Shown here: in pieces, positions 56,694-64,000 of the stretch
Position numbering within the stretch: position 1 is the stretch's first letter
How the letters are laid out: each line of letters opens with the position of its first letter
Origin: Leifsonia xyli subsp. xyli str. CTCB07
Lineage (GTDB): Bacteria > Actinomycetota > Actinomycetes > Actinomycetales > Microbacteriaceae
Assembly (NCBI RefSeq): GCF_000007665.1
Contig: NC_006087.1
Span: 310,001 to 374,000, forward strand
Length of the DNA: 64,000 bases
Reading direction: 5' to 3'
Notes under the pieces: generated by a model
What the model was told of the DNA's origin: nothing
Seen by the model: the letters and a program-made list of their open reading frames with translations, nothing else
Database searches by the model: none
Program-made: the position numbers and the translations under genes

Positions 56694-57050
56694 GTGCGGA
56701 TCACTGAATTGCGGTAGGCGGGCGCGGGATTGGTGACGGCGTGTTCTCCGCCGAACGCCTTGTATCCGACTGGGCCCTGCACAACAGAGCCAGACGCTTG
56801 CTTCCAAGGCGCGTAGACGGCTGTGCCGCCGGAAACATTGTAGCCAACGCGAACCTTGACGGAGCCACAGATGCTCTGCTGGCCTGAAGCGTAATTATTC
56901 CCCGTAGCGCTGCTGGTACCCACGAAAGAGTCATAATGAGTGCATTTTCCGTTGTTTGTTCCGACTGCACTCGCTGGTGCGGCAAAGACAACTCCTGCCA
57001 GCATCAGTGTCAGACTCCCCGGCGGCAGCAATTAACACGTTGTTTGTCAC
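56690..57050 (-). CDS. Small secreted protein, first gene of the cassette (frame break in a G4 run)
   Basis: GTG 57050 has a GCGGAG ribosome-binding site and opens VTNNVLIAAAG. After a run of four G (minus strand, 57020-57017) the frame must shift by one to continue SLTLMLAGVVFAAPASA, which completes a classical signal peptide. The mature ~91 residues (VGTNNGKCTHYDSFVGTSSA ... YAPWKQASGSVVQGPVGYKA) have two Cys and many Gly/Ser/Tyr and resemble no family I know. A TTG at ~57030 would allow a shorter start without the shift. The stop overlaps the lipoprotein start. Confidence 0.55.
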
Positions 57051-57285
57051 GCTGTAACTCCGCTTCTCCGAAAGTCGACAATTCCAATTTTCATCATTGA
57101 AATACGCGGTAGAGGAACTCTGACCAATGTATCTTTGACGGGAAGATACCACGCGTTCGCGAACCTTCAAAGCTTCCAGACTCACCCACCGCCAAGAGGC
57201 TGAAAGAGAAAACGCCCCGATTTCCGGCGTTGCCCTTCATCCTCCGCTCCGGCCGAGTATCGGCTCAGCTTGCTCTGGATGGAAC

Positions 57286-59226
<1,941 letters not shown>

Positions 59227-59419
59227 GGCGAGTCTGTTCGCTCCTTTGCGATCCTGGATGGGCGAGTCGTGGCACGAAACTGCCCGACTCTACAACCTGC
59301 CGAAGAGGACCTAGAACAGACTTGCGTTTGCATTGATTCTGCGTAGACTAGTCCGTGGCCGAATTGTTAATATTCTGGCGTGCGGCGCAATACGATTCCC
59401 CCCAATCCTGCGCCGCAGT

Positions 59420-59460
59420 GGCCGCACCTGTTCCCCCCAATAGGTGCGGCCCCCCCTTTG
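59420..59460. terminator. Hairpin between acs and the TadA remnant
   Basis: GGCCGCACCT at 59420-59429 pairs perfectly with AGGTGCGGCC at 59442-59451, followed by CCCCCTTTGTTT. The interval 59227-59575 otherwise shows no gene. Confidence 0.55.
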
Positions 59461-59575
59461 TTTAACCGGGTGTCCCGTTCGCCATCGAGTTCTCCACAGC
59501 ACGGCGGCGCGGCTGAGTTGTCCACGGATTCTGCGAACCCGGCCCGGAGATGCGGGATGTCCGTAGCGTCAGGGG

Positions 59576-60177
59576 ATGCGAAGACGAACACAGGCGCGGG
59601 CGAAGCCGCGGGAGAGCCCACGGGCGCCGTCCCGGCACCGGTCGGCAGAGGCCACCGCAGGACTGGCCGAACGGTATGAGCCGCCGGGCGGCGGCCGGGT
59701 GCTCCCGGCCGCTCATATTGCGCTGGACGACGCGACGGCATCGCGGGGGTCCCCGGTGACGGTGGCGGAGACACCGAGCCCAGCGAGGAGTCCGGAAGGG
59801 GGTTTGGCGACCATCTCGTCCCGCGCGGTGCCGAAACCGCCCGTGCTGTCCCCGCGTCCGGATGCCGCACCGGCCCGTCCCCACGGCCCACCACCGGCCG
59901 GCCTCTGGCGCACGTACAGTCCGCTCACCCCCTATCTCATGCGCGAGGGCATCACCGACCTCTTCGTCACCGGCTCCGGCGAACTCTGGACGGACGACGC
60001 TCGCAGCGGCCTCCGACGGCAGGACGGCTGGAACGCGGACGAAGCCGCGAACAGACGACTCGCCGTTCGCTTGATCGCGCACGGCGGACGGCACATCGAC
60101 GAGGCGACGCCTTTCATCGACGTCCGGCTCCCGGGCGGCGTGCGCGTACACACGGTTGTTCGTAAACTCCATCCTAG
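59576..60177 (+). pseudogene. TadA/CpaF secretion ATPase, N-terminal fragment
   Basis: About residues 105-195 of this frame match the N-terminal domain of the TadA-type ATPase: LTPYLMREGITDLFVTGSGE, then RLAVRLIAHGGRHIDEATPF and DVRLPGGVRVHTV. The P-loop and all of the ATPase core are missing. After VRVHTV the frame passes into sequence upstream of the next gene. No other tad gene is present. The first ~100 residues are generic Pro/Arg-rich text, so the true start is not certain. Confidence 0.7.
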
Positions 60178-60193
60178 CGCTACCATCGACTCA

Positions 60194-60669
60194 ATGGCTG
60201 ACAACACCGCCGCCACAGAGCAAACAGAGCCCGCCGATCCGCCGGCGGCTGCTCGCCCGCTCTGGTTCCTGCCTGTAATCATCGCCTACGGTGTCGTGGT
60301 GCTCGCGATCCTGGTCGTGGCTGTCGTGCTGATCGTCAACGCGTTCGCCCCGCACACGTTCAACGCTGATGGATACGTCGTCATTGAGAACACGACCTGC
60401 GACAGCGTTCCTGACGGTTTCCAGGACATCGCGCCCGGCACCGACGTGACGGTCAAAGATCCGGCGGGAAAGACCGTCGCGTTCGCGCAGCTCAAGACCC
60501 GCAAGGACATCACTGGCGCGATCCCATCGTGAGCGTTCCCGTTCAAACTGACAGGCTCCCGTCAGGGCTCGGGATCTATACAGTGGAGGCGTCGCACCGA
60601 GGCGCGCTGAACTACAACGAAGCGCGCCTGAAGAAGGACGGCGTCGTGATGAGCCTCACCGTTCAGTGA
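60194..60669 (+). pseudogene. Single-span membrane protein with premature stop
   Basis: From ATG 60194: a short acidic N-terminus, one strong helix (VIIAYGVVVLAILVVAVVLIV), then an extracytoplasmic domain (DGYVVIENTTCDSVPDGFQD). The frame stops at 60532 (TGA). Sensible sequence resumes after it (FPFKLTG in the same frame, then LGIYTVEASHRGALNYNEAR after a one-base shift) to TGA 60669. Two lesions therefore separate it from a ~158-residue protein. The same open frame runs in from the truncated TadA gene, so the upstream deletion ends close to this start. Confidence 0.55.
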
Positions 60670-60833
60670 ACGACGAAGACCGCCCCCGCTCGACTCCGTG
60701 AGGAGCCGGGCGGGGTCAGGGGGCGCGGCGACTTCGAACATGCCCCGCCACTGTCGGCTCCTGGACTAGGGTGCGCGGCACCACCACATCTGTGACATAT
60801 CGCGCACGACGGAGGGTTGCTAGGATCCTGTCC

Positions 60834-61061
60834 ATGAACGATATTCCTCCCGCGAATCCCTTCATGCGGGCTCTGACCTACATTGTGCTCGTCGGGCTCG
60901 TGCTCGGAGTGATCCTCCTCTTCGTCGGCTTCTCGAACCCCTATATGGGCACGCTCCCGCTCGCTTACGTCGGCATCGGCCTCATCGGCTTCGCGTCCAC
61001 CGCCCTTCTCGTCGAACTCGGTGCCGCGGCCGCGCGGTGGGGGCGGGACCAGTCCGAGTAA
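60834..61061 (+). CDS. Small two-helix membrane protein
   Basis: The protein has 75 residues from ATG 60834. Two helices (ALTYIVLVGLVLGVILLFVG and LAYVGIGLIGFASTALLVEL) are followed by a short charged end. GGAGGG lies 16 bases upstream at ~60811. No known family. It is the last chromosomal-looking gene before the second accessory region. Confidence 0.7.
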   Translation: MNDIPPANPFMRALTYIVLVGLVLGVILLFVGFSNPYMGTLPLAYVGIGLIGFASTALLVELGAAAARWGRDQSE

Positions 61062-61179
61062 AGCTCTCCTTGGTGGAGAGGTCTACCACTATGTGCCGTA
61101 GAGATTGCATGCCAGTACATATGCTTGGGGCTGGTTGAAATCGGTGGGTTACGGGGTGTTTGTGGGCAGAGTGTGGGCA

Positions 61180-61257
61180 GGGGTGTGTGGGTATGCCCGG
61201 CGGCGTCCTCGTGTGGATGTGCTTTTCGTTGTGAAAATATAACGGATGTGAGCACAC
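61180..61257. repeat. Promoter-like dispersed repeat, copy B
   Basis: This 78-bp segment matches 42266-42355. Shared blocks are GTGTGTGGGTATGCCCGG, GTCCTCGTGTG, ATGTGCTTTTCG, AATATAACGG and TGTGAGCACAC. It begins the accessory region at 61.1-64 kb, as copy A begins the 42-kb element. Confidence 0.75.
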
Positions 61258-61457
61258 GGCTGGATCCACGATCATCCCCGCGTCCCGTCTTCGCCGGGCA
61301 TATTATCTTTGCTCTATGGCGGGGCGGGGTGTCAAGGGTTTGTGGGTGGGACCGTGGTGGGGTTCTGTGTCAGGTCGGTGGACGCGCTGATTCTCGAATT
61401 CCTGGGCGTGTTGTGGTATTTTCCACGTATGGCGGGCCTTGCAGGAGCGTCATCCGC

Positions 61458-61524
61458 CTGAGGGCCTCGATGAGCGAGGCCCTCAGCGCTTTAAGGTGTC
61501 CACACGGCTTAAGGTGTCCACACG
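61458..61524. terminator. Hairpin plus 16-bp direct repeat at the end of the DUF3800 remnant
   Basis: CTGAGGGCCTC at 61458-61468 pairs with GAGGCCCTCAG at 61475-61485. Next to it TTAAGGTGTCCACACG occurs twice (61491-61506 and 61509-61524); the second copy contains the DUF3800 stop codon on the minus strand. The rest of 61062-61508 holds copy B and no gene. Confidence 0.65.
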
Positions 61525-61950
61525 TGGTACGAGTGGAGGAAGGGCCGTGCGAGGTCGCTGAGCTTCGCCACTTCCCGCGTTGGTCGCTGATGGGCGTTCT
61601 GGACGAACCTCTTGCGGAGGTAGACGTAGGTGAGCATGTCGACTGCTTGGAGCGCCCGGTGTGCCCGCGAGTCCTCCCATCTGAAGTTGGGCAGTATCGT
61701 TGAGAGATACCGATGGTTGTAGCCGGGCGTGCGCCCCTGGCCTGGAACTGGTTGATTCGAGCCTGATGATGCGCCGCGTCTGGCACCTGATCTGCCATGA
61801 TGACGACTTTCTCGTCCTGCGAAGATGCGTAGTCATGAACGCGCTCGAGGGCGTACTGCAGTGAGATCTCGAGCGGAGCAGCCGGGATCATCATCTCGGC
61901 TCGCCGTCGAACCGGTGAATCTGATTGATGTCGACACGAATCGCAAGGCA
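61509..61950 (-). pseudogene. DUF3800-family gene fragment with a frameshift
   Basis: One minus-strand frame gives ISLQYALERVHDYASSQDEK, then VVIMADQVPDAAHHQARINQ. Another continues NHRYLSTILPNFRWEDSRAH and RALQAVDMLTYVYLRKRF to the stop at 61509. This is the DUF3800 pattern (…ADExxxxHH…, then a late LQxxDxLxY). The fold is RNase H-like in the family. The shift lies near 61725. The N-terminal acidic motif (MxxDESG) is missing or unrecognisable. Confidence 0.6.
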
Positions 61951-62178
61951 TGGGTGGGGTTGCTCTTCTGTTAGGGGTGATGATTCTCACCTCTTTGTGC
62001 GATGATTGGAGCACAAAGATCCGTTCCCCGAACAGTCTCCGTATGGTGTGCGTGCCCTGAAGGGCTAGGTGGCTGGTCGCTTTCATTCTTGGGGAAACTC
62101 CCAGAGGCTACCCTTCGGGTATCGTGTGCGACCTTTATTTTCCCGTACAACGCTGACATCGAACGCCACCGATACGAG

Positions 62179-62221
62179 ACCACCCCGACCCACCCGTAAG
62201 GGGGGTGGGTCGGGGTGGTTT
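62179..62221. terminator. Perfect 17-bp hairpin terminator
   Basis: ACCACCCCGACCCACCC at 62179-62195 pairs completely with 62203-62219. The sequence that follows (TTTAGCTGCTCT) is the same as after the hairpin at 44023-44071. It stands alone, with no intact gene on either side. Confidence 0.75.
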
Positions 62222-62663
62222 AGCTGCTCTATGGTCAAGAATTGCGCAAGAGCGTGTCGTGATTGCAGTGTGGACTGGTACCGCCCGCACGTGACCGCCT
62301 GGGATCGAGTCGCGAAGCAGGCCACTACTCGGTGGTTCTGGAACACTGAACTCGGCTGGGCCACCGTCCACCCCTCCTCATCGAGCACGGTTGGGAGTAA
62401 GTCCAGACGGTGACGTGGGACAAGGACATCTCACCACACGTCGCCGGGAACGTGAACGGCGAACCATCCACTGCCTCCCGGTGGTGAGCGCTCCGTGACG
62501 CCCAAGGACTGGACGCTCTGGGATAGGGACCGGTCATGGATATATCCTCCCCGCCAGCATCTCCCGGCGCTAACGATCAGTTGTACCAATCCTTCCTCAC
62601 GCTCCGATCGCCTCTTTTTCCGCGGACGTTTCGTCAACGACGATGCCGATGGGACGGCTTACA
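62222..62663. other. Degenerate stretch without a supportable gene
   Basis: A 60-codon plus-strand frame at 62231-62413 (Trp/Arg-rich, DWYRPHVTAWDRVAKQ, TRWFWNTELGWATVH) is followed by TVTWDKDISPHVAGNVNGEP in the next frame near 62409. This looks like a fragment of one protein with a frame change, but I cannot place it in a family. Confidence 0.3.
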
Positions 62664-63998
62664 TTATTGGGTGATAGCGATTGTGGTGTCTGGGGTGTGA
62701 GTGAATGTGTTGGTGAGGACGCTTGCGGTATAGCTTCCGTGGTCAATGCCGGTGAGGGTTGGGGTGATGGTTTGGGTTCCACCGGTAGAGGTGTAGATCG
62801 GACTTGTCCAGACAGCAGGCAGTCGCCAAGAACCCTTGGATGTTAGGGAAGTAAGGCGAAGGCCGAATTGTTGCCCGGCTGGTATGCCAGCGACATGGAT
62901 TCGAACGGTGCTGCCCTCTCGGATGCTGCTGAATCGGTGAAGGTTTAGATGTGCAGCATTGTTCTTGCCGATGGCTTGAAGTTGAAGGGGAGAGAGGTTT
63001 GCTTGGGGGGTTTCGGGGTTAGCGACGGTTACGTTGGGGTCGGCCATGAGGGTGTTCATGTCGATATCATCCAGATAGTTGTGTTCGGGTGTAGCTTCTT
63101 GTCGACCCAGGGCGGTTCCGTTGACTGTGACGGTTTGGATTAGCTGAGCAACTTTGCGGCTGATGGTTTGGCCTTCTTGGGCAATTTCTGAGTTTCCTGT
63201 GACGTAGTTGAGGTGTTCCTGGAACTGATGGAACACGATTGCGAACGCTCCCACGAGCCAGCTGTAGTGGCAGAATGGGTCGCCTCCATGGCACAGACCG
63301 GCTTTGGAAGAGGAAAGCGCGTAATACTTGTTGTCTTGAATTTTTTCGGGGGTGGTGGAAATGTAGCGCATGAAGCCGTTTCCGTCGGAACCACTGCCGT
63401 GGTTACCGGTTTGATTTTCGAATTGCAGCGGGTCACCAAAAATTTGAGTGAGCGCGACATCGTCAGGTCGCAGCTGGGTGAGCCAGCGCGCAGTTATCGC
63501 ACCTTGGGAATAACCGAGGACAACAAACTTCGGAGACGGGCAACCGGCAGCAGTTTGCGCCTGGATGGTCGAATCTATATATGAGGCGGTATTTGTTGCG
63601 CCGGCTCGAGCGGAGTCCCCGATTACTTTCTTGATAAAGGCAACGTCGACCGTTCTCGGTACCGCCACCCCCGGATATCCCTTCCCGGTACCGAATTCGT
63701 CCGGACCGATCGCTTTGACTGGGACCGTATCCACATACGGATTCGGGGCACTGGTGCCGCGGCTTTGAGCTACGTAGGCTTCCAGAAGACGACGTAGAGT
63801 TTTCCCTTCCCAGCCGTTAGTGGTCATCGTCGTATCTCTGTACGTCCCAGAGCTACCCCTAGGCTCGCCTGAACCGCGGAACACGAGAACTTGCACAGGG
63901 GTGCATCCGGCGGGCAATTCTACCAGCCCGGCAGCATGGGCTGGAGCCATGCCGCCGACCATTCCGAGGCTTACTACAGTGATCACACTTATCGACAT
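62664..63998 (-). CDS. Secreted cutinase-family esterase
   Basis: The protein has 444 residues to the window edge (ATG 63998; a longer start beyond 64000 cannot be excluded). Signal peptide ISVITVVSLGMVGGMAPAHA. The cutinase fold shows VQVLVFRGSGEPRGSS (oxyanion side), the nucleophile in VVLGYSQGAITAR, and a late Cys/Asp/His region GLCHGGDPFCHYSW. An extra ~150-residue C-terminal beta-rich domain (RIHVAGIPAGQQFGLRLTSL) is longer than classical cutinases (~200 residues). It may hydrolyse plant cutin or lipid esters. GC is low compared with core genes, suggesting transfer. Confidence 0.85.
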   Translation of the reverse strand: MSISVITVVSLGMVGGMAPAHAAGLVELPAGCTPVQVLVFRGSGEPRGSSGTYRDTTMTTNGWEGKTLRRLLEAYVAQSRGTSAPNPYVDTVPVKAIGPDEFGTGKGYPGVAVPRTVDVAFIKKVIGDSARAGATNTASYIDSTIQAQTAAGCPSPKFVVLGYSQGAITARWLTQLRPDDVALTQIFGDPLQFENQTGNHGSGSDGNGFMRYISTTPEKIQDNKYYALSSSKAGLCHGGDPFCHYSWLVGAFAIVFHQFQEHLNYVTGNSEIAQEGQTISRKVAQLIQTVTVNGTALGRQEATPEHNYLDDIDMNTLMADPNVTVANPETPQANLSPLQLQAIGKNNAAHLNLHRFSSIREGSTVRIHVAGIPAGQQFGLRLTSLTSKGSWRLPAVWTSPIYTSTGGTQTITPTLTGIDHGSYTASVLTNTFTHTPDTTIAITQ

Positions 63999-64000
63999 GA

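Overview
The window is high-GC actinobacterial DNA. Gene content and protein style (L10/L7-L12 cluster, mntR, metB, pta-ackA, dnaX-recR-lysC-asd, mqo, a PASTA-type ponA) fit the family Microbacteriaceae. The unusual density of broken genes, with secreted cutinase and protease genes beside them, fits a host-restricted plant coloniser of the Leifsonia xyli type. The species assignment is inference: no rRNA gene is present and no database search was possible.

Layout. 0-12 kb: an ABC permease gene divergent from a two-component system and a hydrolase, then rplJ-rplL behind an L10 leader, a decayed LacI regulator, a frameshifted ABC exporter, a septum-formation-type membrane protein, an MntR-type repressor, a membrane acyltransferase and metB. 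12-21 kb: a decay zone with a broken secreted protease, a thioredoxin scrap, a GT2/GT39 glycosyltransferase pair (second gene frameshifted), a broken DUF1023-hydrolase/lipoprotein pair, a resolvase scrap and two small paralogous proteins. 21-25 kb: xylB with a decayed xylA, a membrane protein, tRNA-Ser(GGA) and the SRP RNA. 25-42 kb: mostly core genes (pta, ackA, dnaX, recR, lysC, asd, mqo, a radical SAM gene under a LexA box, ugd), interleaved with a scrambled response regulator, a frameshifted tdk and a fused DUF4012/luciferase-like remnant beside an intact FMN reductase.

42.1-49.9 kb: a putative 7.8-kb integrative element bounded by a 14-bp direct repeat, with paired CCCCACAT-type arm sites at both ends and a tyrosine integrase at the right end. 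It carries a broken secreted serine protease, DUF3037 and P63C-type genes, an intact Fic protein, a membrane protein with a premature stop and a PAP2-like protein. 50-55 kb: core again (tRNA-Pro, metallophosphoesterase, ponA, DUF4177, RidA). 55.5-57.05 kb: a compact three-gene cassette (small secreted protein, lipoprotein, membrane protein) with 4-nt overlaps; I do not recognise it and it is the best candidate for an undescribed system. 57-61 kb: a frameshifted acs, a truncated TadA ATPase and small membrane proteins. 61-64 kb: a second accessory region sharing a promoter-like repeat and a terminator module with the 42-kb element; it carries a decayed DUF3800 gene and a secreted cutinase.

About twenty genes are visibly broken, usually by single-base indels, nonsense codons or internal deletions, while the adjacent core genes are intact. 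That suggests genuine reductive decay, although a few compensating frameshifts should be checked against raw reads.
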